Shown in pieces: positions 54,227 to 62,673 of a stretch of DNA of 64,000 bases (its first letter is position 1; each line of letters opens with the position of its first letter). The DNA is from Cohnella phaseoli (lineage in GTDB: Bacteria > Bacillota > Bacilli > Paenibacillales > Paenibacillaceae). A program made the translations under genes and the position numbers. Under the pieces are notes generated by a model, which saw only the letters and a list, made by a program, of their open reading frames with translations, was not told the DNA's origin and searched no databases. The DNA is taken from positions 1-64,000 of the forward strand of contig NZ_QRDZ01000010.1 of assembly GCF_003386235.1 (NCBI RefSeq), in the 5' to 3' direction.

Positions 54227-55921
54227 ATGAAAAAGAGTTTAGTGCTGTTAATGTGTTTTGTATTTGCGGGTTCCCTCTTGCTTACAGCGTGTTCGGATTC
54301 CAACAATTCCGCTTCACCGGGCGCTTCGTCAAGCACCGCTTCCAGTGAGCCATCTTCCGCATCTTCAGAGTCTAGCGGAGAAGCAACGCCTGATCCGAAT
54401 GCGAAGTATGATCCGCCAGTTACGGTAACAACGGTTAGGGCAATCACTGCCGATATGAAGCTTCCCGAAGGTCAAACTTATGAAGACAATGTTTGGACGC
54501 GTACGTTACGCGATGAGTACGGAATTGATACAAAAGTACTGTGGAATGTCGATGGCGGACAGTATGATAACAAACTAAACATGTCCATCGCTTCCGGCGA
54601 CTTGCCCGATCTGATGAAGGTTTCTTCTGCGCAATTCAAGCAACTCCTGGAATCGGACAGTTTGGCGGATTTAACGGAGGTGTACGAGAAATACGCTTCG
54701 GAGGAAATGAAAAAGCAGCACGCTATTGGCGACGGCATTGCGCTGAAAACCGGAATGATCGGCGATAAGCTGTATGCTCTACCAGATGCGGCCTCGGCTA
54801 TTGGCGGTGCACCAAGCACTTTGATTTGGATTCGTGCCGATTGGCTGAAGAAGCTCGGCCTGGAGGAGCCAAAATCGCTTGAAGATGTGTTCGCCATCGC
54901 CCGAGCGTTCACCAAGAACGATCCTGACGGAAATAATAAAGCAGATACGACAGGAATTGTATTCGAAAAAGGTTTCTTATCCAGCGGTCTCGGCAATCGC
55001 GGCTTGTTTAACTCTTTCGACGCTTTCCCGCAATCCTGGATAGCGGATAGCACCGGAAATCTCGTCTATGGCAGCATTCAACCGGAAGTAAAAACAGCAT
55101 TGCAGGCTTTACAAGATCTGTACAAGGAAGGACTCCTTGATAAGGAATTCATCGTCAAGGACGCTGGAAAAGTGATTGAGACGCTGGTAGCCAACAAGGC
55201 CGGAATCGCCTTTGGACCCCATTACTTCGGACAATTTATTCATCAAACGAAGGTTCAGCACCCGGAAGTGGAGTGGAAACCATTCCCACTGATGAGATTG
55301 GACGGAAGCCAGGCGAAGGTATCGCTGAATTCGCCGACGTTGGGACAATATGTTGTGCGCAAAGGCTATTCCAATCCTGAAGTTATCGTGAAAATGATGA
55401 ACCTGGCTTTCGATATCACCGTTGGCGAGAGAGCGACGAAAGAAAATTACGATAAATACATGTACGATCCGAAAGACGGAACGATTCAGATCTGGAATTT
55501 TGCTCCCGTCTTCTCCAATGATTCCACGGATGCGTTATTCCAGCAAATCATCGATGCCACGGAAGCGAATGATCCGACTCTTGCGAAGGATGCAACGGCC
55601 CAGCTTGTAATCGCCAACGCGAAGAAAGCGCGAGAGGGCGAACATTCCTTATACGGTTGGACGCTATACTCCGATGCCTGGAAAATCTATTTTGACCTTA
55701 TGAACAAGGGCTTGTATGTAAACAACGGTTTCTACGGCGTTCCGACACCGACAATGACGGATAAACAAGCGACGCTTGACCAGCTTGAGCTGGAGACGTT
55801 CTCCAAGATCATTATGAATGCTGCGCCAATCGACGACTTTGATAAATTCGTGGAAAATTGGAAAAAGCTTGGCGGAGACCAGGTTACGAAAGAAGTAAAT
55901 GAATGGAAACAAACCATGTAA
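54227..55921 (+). CDS. Extracellular solute-binding lipoprotein of the third CUT1 importer
   Basis: 564-aa binding protein; lipobox LLTAC (about Cys22) followed by a Ser-rich linker. Family signatures are YDPPVTVTTVRAI, RAFTKNDPDGNNKADTTG and, at the C terminus, APIDDFDKFVENWKKLGGDQVTKEVNEWKQ. AAGGAGG precedes the ATG. It is first in an operon with two permeases and the GH-like gene 57830, and is driven by promoter B. It is similar in layout to the binding protein at 2747 but not a recent copy. The ligand is probably what the GH-like protein processes. Confidence 0.93.
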   Translation: MKKSLVLLMCFVFAGSLLLTACSDSNNSASPGASSSTASSEPSSASSESSGEATPDPNAKYDPPVTVTTVRAITADMKLPEGQTYEDNVWTRTLRDEYGIDTKVLWNVDGGQYDNKLNMSIASGDLPDLMKVSSAQFKQLLESDSLADLTEVYEKYASEEMKKQHAIGDGIALKTGMIGDKLYALPDAASAIGGAPSTLIWIRADWLKKLGLEEPKSLEDVFAIARAFTKNDPDGNNKADTTGIVFEKGFLSSGLGNRGLFNSFDAFPQSWIADSTGNLVYGSIQPEVKTALQALQDLYKEGLLDKEFIVKDAGKVIETLVANKAGIAFGPHYFGQFIHQTKVQHPEVEWKPFPLMRLDGSQAKVSLNSPTLGQYVVRKGYSNPEVIVKMMNLAFDITVGERATKENYDKYMYDPKDGTIQIWNFAPVFSNDSTDALFQQIIDATEANDPTLAKDATAQLVIANAKKAREGEHSLYGWTLYSDAWKIYFDLMNKGLYVNNGFYGVPTPTMTDKQATLDQLELETFSKIIMNAAPIDDFDKFVENWKKLGGDQVTKEVNEWKQTM

Positions 55922-55996
55922 ATCAAGATGCCTGATCATGAGTCGGTTGCTTCCATGGAGCAAGCCGACTCATGTTGGCAATGGAGGAGCCTGTAT

Positions 55997-56896
55997 ATGC
56001 CAGCTCGAAAATGGAGGAAAGAAGGGCCTCTTCATCTCATGCTGCTGCCCTCGCTTGTGCTGTTGTTGATGTTCAGCTACTTGCCGATGGCTGGAATTGT
56101 CATTGCGTTTCAGAAGTTTAATCCGGGTCTAGGCGTATGGCGTTCGAAATGGATCGGATGGGATAACTTCACCTATTTATTCCTGCTGCCTAACTTCAAT
56201 CAAGTTCTCATCAATACCGTCGTTATTGCAGGGATGAAGATCATTGTCGGGATTCTGCTGCCTTTAATCGTTTCCATCATGCTTAATGAAGTACGCCACA
56301 AGCTGTTGAAATCAGGGATTCAGACTATTATTTATTTGCCCCACTTTTTATCCTGGGTCATCCTAGCGGGAATATTGATTGATCTCTTGTCCATGAAGGG
56401 CTTGGTTAACGTCTTTTTGACCCGCGTATTCGATATTTCACCGATCTTTTTTCTGGGTGACAATAGCTGGTTTCGAATTGTACTTGTGCTCTCCGATGCC
56501 TGGAAGGAATTCGGATTCAGCACAATTGTCTATCTTGCTGCCATTACGAGCATCAATCCGGCCCTTTACGAATCTGCCACAGTAGACGGCGCTGGCCGTT
56601 GGAAAAAGACATTAAACGTGACGATTCCCGGGATCATCCCGATTATCGTGCTGCTGACGACTTTAAGTCTTGGCAATGTGCTCAACGCTGGCTTTGATCA
56701 AGTATTTAACCTGTACAATACGGCCGTCTACGAGACAGGCGATATTATCGATACGCTAATTTATCGTACGGGCTTGGTGGAATTCAAGTATGGCCTGGCG
56801 ACTGCTGTAGGCGTTTTCAAGTCGGTCATCTCATTCATCATGATCTCCATCTCTTATTGGCTTGCTTATCGGCTAGCAAACTATCGGATTTTCTAG
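55997..56896 (+). CDS. Carbohydrate ABC importer permease, LplB type
   Basis: 299-aa permease from ATG 55997, chosen because GGAGGAG at 55983-55989 is 8 bases upstream; a start at 55928 would add 23 residues of non-membrane sequence. Signatures FSYLPMAGIVIAFQKFNPG, the EAA loop YESATVDGAGRWKKT with VTIPGIIP, and the ending LAYRLANYRIF identify it. It strongly resembles the permease at 1569. Confidence 0.92.
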   Translation: MPARKWRKEGPLHLMLLPSLVLLLMFSYLPMAGIVIAFQKFNPGLGVWRSKWIGWDNFTYLFLLPNFNQVLINTVVIAGMKIIVGILLPLIVSIMLNEVRHKLLKSGIQTIIYLPHFLSWVILAGILIDLLSMKGLVNVFLTRVFDISPIFFLGDNSWFRIVLVLSDAWKEFGFSTIVYLAAITSINPALYESATVDGAGRWKKTLNVTIPGIIPIIVLLTTLSLGNVLNAGFDQVFNLYNTAVYETGDIIDTLIYRTGLVEFKYGLATAVGVFKSVISFIMISISYWLAYRLANYRIF

Positions 56897-56912
56897 AAGG
56901 AGCGCTATCGCA

Positions 56913-57797
56913 ATGAAGTATGCACAGCGACCTATGGAACGAGCCGGCATTTGGCTGATCTATCTCGTTCTTATTGTCCTCTCGATCTTATGCATTCTGC
57001 CCATGATTCACGTATTGGCGGTTTCCTTGTCCGGCGCAGCCCCCGCCACCGCCGGTCAGGTTACCTTCTGGCCGATAGATTGGACGTGGGAGTCTTATCG
57101 CTATGTATTCGGCAAAGCCCAATTTATTAAAGCGATGGGTGTCTCTGTGGAGCGGGTAGCGCTTGGTGTAACCATTAGCATGCTATTGACCGTGCTTGCT
57201 GCGTATCCGTTGTCCAAGGAGCAGAGCGAATTCCGATTCCGAACCGCATACGCCTGGGTTTTCGTAGCGACGATCTTGTTTTCAGGCGGACTCGTTCCCT
57301 CGTATATGACCATACGAACCTTCCACATGATTGATACGATTTGGGCGCTTGTCCTTCCGGGGGCTGTTGCGGTATTCAACACGATCGTGCTGCTCAATTT
57401 TTTTCGCGGCTTGCCGCGCGAGCTGGAAGAAGCGGCGTTTATCGATGGCGCCGGGCATGGAATTGTTCTATTTCGGCTGTTCTTACCCATGTCGCTGCCC
57501 GCGATCGCAACGCTTACGTTGTTCAGTATTGTGGGGCATTGGAATTCCTGGTTCGATGGGTTGATTCTGATGAATAGCCCCTCCAACTATCCGCTTAGCA
57601 GCTATTTGCAAACGGTAATCATTGGACGTGAAATGACGCAGCTGTCTCCTCATGACGCCGTCCTTCTGTCGCGAATTTCGGAACAGACGTTAAAAGCGGC
57701 GCAAATCTTTGCAGCATCGCTGCCTGTGCTGATTGTCTATCCGTTCCTGCAACGTTTCTTTGTTAAAGGCATTGTGTTGGGCAGCGTTAAAGGATAA
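56913..57797 (+). CDS. Carbohydrate ABC importer permease, YtcP/LplC type
   Basis: 294-aa partner permease, 16 bp after the preceding gene. The N terminus has LIYLVLIVLSILCILPMIHVLAVSLSGAA (in two parts), the EAA loop is LEEAAFIDGAGHGIV with LPMSLPAIA, and the end is FLQRFFVKGIVLGSVKG. It most resembles the permease at 658. It is followed by the GH-like gene after 32 bp, in one operon. Confidence 0.93.
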   Translation: MKYAQRPMERAGIWLIYLVLIVLSILCILPMIHVLAVSLSGAAPATAGQVTFWPIDWTWESYRYVFGKAQFIKAMGVSVERVALGVTISMLLTVLAAYPLSKEQSEFRFRTAYAWVFVATILFSGGLVPSYMTIRTFHMIDTIWALVLPGAVAVFNTIVLLNFFRGLPRELEEAAFIDGAGHGIVLFRLFLPMSLPAIATLTLFSIVGHWNSWFDGLILMNSPSNYPLSSYLQTVIIGREMTQLSPHDAVLLSRISEQTLKAAQIFAASLPVLIVYPFLQRFFVKGIVLGSVKG

Positions 57798-57829
57798 TTT
57801 CGTAGAAGCAGCAATTCGGAGGAGATAAG

Positions 57830-59869
57830 ATGACTACAGCAAGTTATGAAAAATGGGTGTGGATCGAATTAATCGGCTTCGACAATAGAGCAAGCGATTT
57901 CGGCGTTGCGGCTTATTTGGACACGGTCGGCACAGTTCCGGACGGCATTTCCTTGCTTTTTTTTACGCCGGATTTTGTTCACGCCCATAAAGGAATGGAG
58001 CGGGAGCACATCCTACCGATCGAGATGTGTTCTTACGCCGCGCGTCCTTACGGCAAGCTGCATGATCGGCAGCAGTGGACGAACTACCAATTGCACGGGC
58101 TGGTTAAGGAATTGCAAAAGCAGGGTGTTAACGTCTACTGCAGCTTTTTTAATTTATTTCTGTTCAGCGATGAGGGCAGGGAGAAGGCCAGCGAGTGGTG
58201 CGCGGCGCACCCCGAGTTGTATGAAATGCGGAAGACGGGAGAAGCGTTTCCTGTTATTAATCCACTGAAGCGGTTCAAGGACGGGACGTATTACGAAGAT
58301 GTATTTGTCCGCGATCTGATGACCGTTATGCGAGATTACGAATTCGACGGCTATCACGGCGCCGACGGTTACACGAGCCCGCGTCTCAGTCTGGCTGAAG
58401 CCGATTACTCGGATGATATGGTTGAGCAGTTCTTGCGGATAAGCGGCGTGGAGCTAGCGTCGGGCTTGCAGGCAGTATGCGACGGTGATTCACTTGCATT
58501 GGAGAAACGCGCAGATTGGATTTGGACACATCAGCGAATGGACTGGATTCGTTTCTATGCCGTCCGTTGGGGCGAGCTCTGGCAGAAAATAATGCCGGCG
58601 ATACGCAACGCAGGTAAAAAAGCCGTACTGAATTCGGTCTGGACGCGGGACCCGTTTGAAGCCTTATATCGTTACGGCGTCGATTACCGGCTGCTGGCCG
58701 AGTCCGGCGTTAACGGCTTTGTCATTGAATCCGTTGGCGCCTCGCTTTCCGCGGGAGCGGGGGAATGCGAATATAAGGAACCAGGCTCCGAATTCATGGC
58801 GATGATTATGGCGATTAAAGCTTATACACCCGACATGAAGCTCATCTGCTTAAACGCGATCCAGGACACGAACGAGCAGTGGGACGGTATCAGCCACGTG
58901 CCGACTATTGTTGAAAGAGATATTTACGCCTTCTCCAATGTCTATTTGCAGGACCGGGAAGGGCTGCGACGCTGCGCGTCGGGGTTTGTGGCCTGTTTGG
59001 GCGACGGGATCGAGAAGATGAGCTGGGACAAAATTGTGCGTCAATGGAATCTGGGCTTCGACGGTGCGCCGGAGCGGATTATCGGCGCGAGTTATGTCTG
59101 GTCCGACGAAGCGCTGCAACGTTCGTTGGAAGCGTATCCCGCAAGCCGGGGCTGGTCGGCGCATAAATGGCTTACCGAGCTTATTGAAGCAGGCGCGCCG
59201 CTTCACTCCGTGGTGAACGTGAAAAATTTGCCGCAGACGAGCGGTGCGATATGCACAGTAGATGTGCAGCTATTGAACGATGAGGAATTGGATCGGGTTC
59301 TGTCTTACCGGAGCGGGCCGTCGGTCCTTGTCGGCACGATGACGAAGCGGATTTCTCAAGCATTTGAAAGCAGGGGCTTGCAGGTAAGCTGCGAGCTGAA
59401 TCAGTTGTTTGGCGTCGCTTGCGATGAGAACGGTGCAATAATCGCAGCGATTGTCGGGGACGAGGCGGATCGTCGCGCGTTCGGCGAGCAGAGCGATCTA
59501 TCCGCTTTGAACGATATCAAGAGCTGGCTGGAGCCGTTATTTTACCGCGAGGTATCCGCTGAATTTTTGAATCGCTGCGTTCAGGTGCTGACGGATTGCA
59601 CAGGTGCGCCAAGGACAGTTAGCAACTCGCGATACATTCGCACAGCCGTATTGGAAATCCAACCCGGTCGGTGGCGGCTGCTGATCCGAAACCTGCACAT
59701 CAATTATAAGTCGGCGCATCTGGATCTCGGCCGCTCCATTGCGAACCTTAAAGTGCTGACCGACTTTCCGGGCATTCCGATTTTCCCCAAGGGTTCGGAG
59801 TTCAGCCTGTACGTTCCCGGTCGCGGAATCGTCATTGTCGAAGTGCAAATGAACAAGCTGAATCGTTAA
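57830..59869 (+). CDS. Uncharacterised glycoside-hydrolase-like protein, family A paralogue 2
   Basis: 679-aa cytoplasmic protein, no signal peptide, ATG after GGAGGAG. It shares all blocks with 47042-49168: LLFFTPDFVHAHKGM, KRFKDGTYYEDVF, GYHGADGYTSPR, WTHQRMDWIRFYAVRW, VWTRDPFEALYRYGVD, NAIQDTNEQWDGISH with ERDIYAFSNV, and FVACLGDGIEKM. The Asp of GADG and the acidic residues of IQDTNEQWD are candidates for catalysis, though no known clan signature is present. Its operon with the third importer suggests it acts on the imported substrate. The two copies are in opposite orientation about 10 kb apart. Confidence 0.75.
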   Translation: MTTASYEKWVWIELIGFDNRASDFGVAAYLDTVGTVPDGISLLFFTPDFVHAHKGMEREHILPIEMCSYAARPYGKLHDRQQWTNYQLHGLVKELQKQGVNVYCSFFNLFLFSDEGREKASEWCAAHPELYEMRKTGEAFPVINPLKRFKDGTYYEDVFVRDLMTVMRDYEFDGYHGADGYTSPRLSLAEADYSDDMVEQFLRISGVELASGLQAVCDGDSLALEKRADWIWTHQRMDWIRFYAVRWGELWQKIMPAIRNAGKKAVLNSVWTRDPFEALYRYGVDYRLLAESGVNGFVIESVGASLSAGAGECEYKEPGSEFMAMIMAIKAYTPDMKLICLNAIQDTNEQWDGISHVPTIVERDIYAFSNVYLQDREGLRRCASGFVACLGDGIEKMSWDKIVRQWNLGFDGAPERIIGASYVWSDEALQRSLEAYPASRGWSAHKWLTELIEAGAPLHSVVNVKNLPQTSGAICTVDVQLLNDEELDRVLSYRSGPSVLVGTMTKRISQAFESRGLQVSCELNQLFGVACDENGAIIAAIVGDEADRRAFGEQSDLSALNDIKSWLEPLFYREVSAEFLNRCVQVLTDCTGAPRTVSNSRYIRTAVLEIQPGRWRLLIRNLHINYKSAHLDLGRSIANLKVLTDFPGIPIFPKGSEFSLYVPGRGIVIVEVQMNKLNR

Positions 59870-59933
59870 GTTGGAGACCCTTATGTGGTCTAGCGACTTG
59901 CCCCGAAGAATGGAATAAAGAGCCGTAAAACAC

Positions 59934-59972
59934 TGCCGACGGTCGTTGCTGCCGTCGGCTGTTTACGTTTTT
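59934..59972 (+). terminator. Rho-independent terminator after the GH-like gene
   Basis: GCCGACGG (59935-59942) pairs with CCGTCGGC (59952-59959), and the tail runs TGTTTACGTTTTT. It ends the importer operon just before promoter C. Confidence 0.8.
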
Positions 59973-59996
59973 AACAGCTCCTTTGCAAGTAGTCGT

Positions 59997-60058
59997 GGAC
60001 AAAAGATAGCGAAAGTGGAAATCGGAAAGTAGTGGGTCCATATCCCGCTTAGTATAAT
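59997..60058 (+). promoter_or_regulatory. Regulon promoter copy C (36-bp motif + TATAAT)
   Basis: The motif runs 59997-60032 (core GATAGCGAAAGTGGAA; 29 of 36 identical to copy B) and TATAAT is at 60053-60058, again 56 bases from motif start to -10 start. The -35 (TAGTGG) is poor. It drives the SGNH/lactonase/amidohydrolase operon. Confidence 0.8.
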
Positions 60059-60133
60059 GAAGCTGATTTTCAACCTTCTCTTGTCCGGGAGAAGGTAAAG
60101 CAGGCCCGTAGTGCGCATCAGGAGGTATAGAGA

Positions 60134-60757
60134 ATGCAACGTTTGAGTGAAATGCTTGGAGGTGCCGATCAGGCATTTATTGTCTGCTTGGGAGATTCGA
60201 TCACGGAGCAAAACGAGCATACGCATGGAAAGCTGAACTACGTGGGCCAGCTTCAAGAAAAACTGCTCAAAAGGTTCGGCCGGCGGCAATTGGTGTTGAA
60301 TGCCGGCGTAAGCGACGATACGACGCGGGAGATTTTGGAACGGTTGGATCGGGATGCGTTAAGGTTTCAGCCGCATGTCGTAGCTTTGATGATCGGCATG
60401 AACGACTCCCTTCGGGGAGCCGGTGAAGTGCAGCAGTTTAAGTCCAATCTGTCCTCCATTGCGGAAAAAGTCAGATCCGCAGGCAGCAAGCTTATTTTGT
60501 TGACGCCCAATACGATCAATGCCAGCTTGGAGGAAAATTTCATTCGAGACAGCTACCCTCTCTATATTCAAGCCATGAGAGAGCTCTCTGGCGCGGAACA
60601 GGTGCCGTTATGCGATGTCTATCAGGCTTTCGAGGAGCGAAGAGAGAAGGAGCCGAACAGTCAATGGACGTTGATGAACGATTGCATCCATCCGAATGAA
60701 TACGGTCACGACCTGATGGCGGAAACGTTGTTTCGATTTCTTGATCTGACGGCTTAA
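60134..60757 (+). CDS. SGNH/GDSL-family hydrolase (esterase)
   Basis: 207-aa hydrolase, ATG after CAGGAGG. Blocks: CLGDSITEQNEHTHG (nucleophile Ser about 21), NAGVSDDTTREIL, MIGMNDSLRG, and DCIHPNEYGH (Asp/His about 183-186). It lacks a signal peptide, so it probably removes ester groups (for example acetyl) from an imported sugar or sugar acid. It is the first gene of the operon under promoter C, followed by the lactonase after 48 bp. Confidence 0.88.
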   Translation: MQRLSEMLGGADQAFIVCLGDSITEQNEHTHGKLNYVGQLQEKLLKRFGRRQLVLNAGVSDDTTREILERLDRDALRFQPHVVALMIGMNDSLRGAGEVQQFKSNLSSIAEKVRSAGSKLILLTPNTINASLEENFIRDSYPLYIQAMRELSGAEQVPLCDVYQAFEERREKEPNSQWTLMNDCIHPNEYGHDLMAETLFRFLDLTA

Positions 60758-60805
60758 GGAAGGAAGTTGTTGCAAGTCGAACCGGACAGGGGAGGAGGGC
60801 GTCAT

Positions 60806-61852
60806 ATGTCCGTCATAACGGTAGCAGGCAAGATGGAAACGGAAGACCTGGGTTGGATTCTGCCGCATGAGCATGCGTTCATCGATCTGCGCCCACTGGT
60901 GCCTGAACCCCAAGCGATTGGGGCGAAGTCGTTGGCTGCGGAGAAGGTGAGTCTCGCCAATTTCGGGGTATTGACCCGCAATCCGTATGCGGTTCTGGAC
61001 AACGCCGTGATCGACGAAGAGGAGATCGTTAAGGCCGAGCTCATGGCGTTCAAGCGGGCCGGAGGCGGCGCTTTCGTCGACCTGACGCTGCGGGATATCG
61101 GACGCGATCCGGTTCTGCTGGCGGGCGTGTCGCGCGAAGTCGGAATTCCGATCGTCGCAGGCTGCGGATATTATATCCACGCTTCCCACCCGCCGGATAT
61201 GGATGACAAGACGGTTGAATCCATCGCCGAGGAAATTCATCGGGAAGTGACCGTCGGGATGGACGGGACGAACATTCGAGCCGGCGTCATCGGGGAGATC
61301 GGGACGAGCGCGGTCATCCACCCGAATGAGAAGAAAACGTTGATCGCAGCGGCGATGGTGCAAAGCGAGACCGGGTTAGGCCTTCATGTACACACGGATC
61401 TGTGGGCGAGGCGCGGTCTTGAGGTCATCGATATTCTGACGGCCCACGGAGCCGCTGCGGACAAAATCTGCATCAACCATGTGGACGTCGATATCGTGCC
61501 GGATTACTTGAAGGCTCTGCTCGACCGGGGAGCGTACATCGAGTTCGACAACTTCGGCAAGGAGTTCTATGCCGACAGGCGGCACAAGAGCGTCCTGAAG
61601 GGGGTGTTCGCACGGGATATCGATAGGGTGCGTACGATCAAGGAGCTCATCGACTGCAGCTATCTGCGGCAAATTCTCGTCTCCAACGACGTCTGCCTGA
61701 AGATCGGCTTGCATCGCTACGGCGGCTGGGGCTACGACCATATTCTGACGAACATCGTCCCGATGATGGAGGATGAAGGCATCGAGCCGGAGCAGATCCG
61801 GGAGCTCATGTGCGGCAATCCGGCGCGCTTTCTGGACAGTGACTTAGCATAA
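60806..61852 (+). CDS. Phosphotriesterase-family hydrolase, probable sugar lactonase
   Basis: 348-aa metal-dependent amidohydrolase-fold enzyme of the PTE-like COG1735 group. Metal ligands visible: LPHEHAFID (His-x-His), GVIGEIGTSA (bridging Glu/Lys region), GLGLHVHTD, KICINHVDVD and VSNDVCLK with the catalytic Asp. Characterised members of this group hydrolyse sugar lactones or phospho-lactones rather than organophosphates. The start at 60806 follows GGGGAGGAGG; earlier ATG is unlikely. In this operon it could open a sugar-acid lactone produced upstream. Confidence 0.82.
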   Translation: MSVITVAGKMETEDLGWILPHEHAFIDLRPLVPEPQAIGAKSLAAEKVSLANFGVLTRNPYAVLDNAVIDEEEIVKAELMAFKRAGGGAFVDLTLRDIGRDPVLLAGVSREVGIPIVAGCGYYIHASHPPDMDDKTVESIAEEIHREVTVGMDGTNIRAGVIGEIGTSAVIHPNEKKTLIAAAMVQSETGLGLHVHTDLWARRGLEVIDILTAHGAAADKICINHVDVDIVPDYLKALLDRGAYIEFDNFGKEFYADRRHKSVLKGVFARDIDRVRTIKELIDCSYLRQILVSNDVCLKIGLHRYGGWGYDHILTNIVPMMEDEGIEPEQIRELMCGNPARFLDSDLA

Positions 61853-61887
61853 TAAGCGGCGCGAAAGACAGATCGGGAGGGATGAAC

Positions 61888-62673
61888 ATGAAAATGATCG
61901 ATTGCAGCTGTGCGATCGGGTACAAGACGTTGAATTACGAAGTCGTAAACCACGAACATTTGCTAGTCCGGGAGAAGGTGAAGCAGGCCCGCGATGCGGA
62001 GGAATTGCTGGCCGAGCTCGATTTCTGCGGCATCGCCCAAGCGGTCGTCAGCCACAACGCGATGGCGGACGTCGATCCCGATTACGGGAATCGGCTTGTG
62101 GTAGAGGAAACCGCGAAGGCGCCGGATCGGCTGCTGCCGAGCTGGACGATCTTGCCCCCTGTCACGGAACGGCAGTATGCGCCCGAAGCGCTGTTCCCGG
62201 CGATGAAGGAGAACGGCGTAAAGCTGCTGAGAGCCTACCCGCAGCGTAACCGTTACATGCTGAATCGGGTGGCGATGGGCGAGCTGCTGTCGGCCGTCTC
62301 CGACGCTCGCATTCCGCTGTTTCTCTCCCCGAGCGAAGGTTGGGAGCCCGTCTACGACGTGCTGCAGGAGTTCCCGGAGCTTACCGTCATTTTGTGCAAC
62401 TACGGGTTGTGGAGCCATGCCCGACTGACGTTCCCGCTGCTGCGCAGCTACAAGAACTTTTACATCGAGACCGGGGACATGCAGGCGGCAGGGGAAATCA
62501 AGGAAATCTGCGGCAAATTCGGCTCGGAACGGCTGCTGTTCGGCTCCGAGTTTCCGAGCAACGCGATCGGCGGACCGCTGGCTTGTCTGCTCGGTTCGGG
62601 CATCAAGCAAGAAGAACTGGAGAATATCGCATTCAAAAACGCGGAAAGACTGCTGGGCGAGGTGAGCTTATGA
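61888..62673 (+). CDS. Amidohydrolase-family protein (amidohydrolase_2 type), member 1
   Basis: 261-aa TIM-barrel protein of the amidohydrolase_2 group. It opens with MIDCSCAIGYKTLN, where the usual metal-binding HxH is replaced by CSC, and ends with FGSEFPSNAIGGPLACLLGSG, where the usual catalytic Asp of GSDFP is Glu. Both changes suggest metal-free or non-hydrolytic activity. GGGAGGG lies before the ATG at 61888 (an ATG 6 bp earlier is also in frame). It overlaps the next amidohydrolase gene by four bases (ATGA), so the two are coupled and may form a pair. Confidence 0.75.
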   Translation: MKMIDCSCAIGYKTLNYEVVNHEHLLVREKVKQARDAEELLAELDFCGIAQAVVSHNAMADVDPDYGNRLVVEETAKAPDRLLPSWTILPPVTERQYAPEALFPAMKENGVKLLRAYPQRNRYMLNRVAMGELLSAVSDARIPLFLSPSEGWEPVYDVLQEFPELTVILCNYGLWSHARLTFPLLRSYKNFYIETGDMQAAGEIKEICGKFGSERLLFGSEFPSNAIGGPLACLLGSGIKQEELENIAFKNAERLLGEVSL

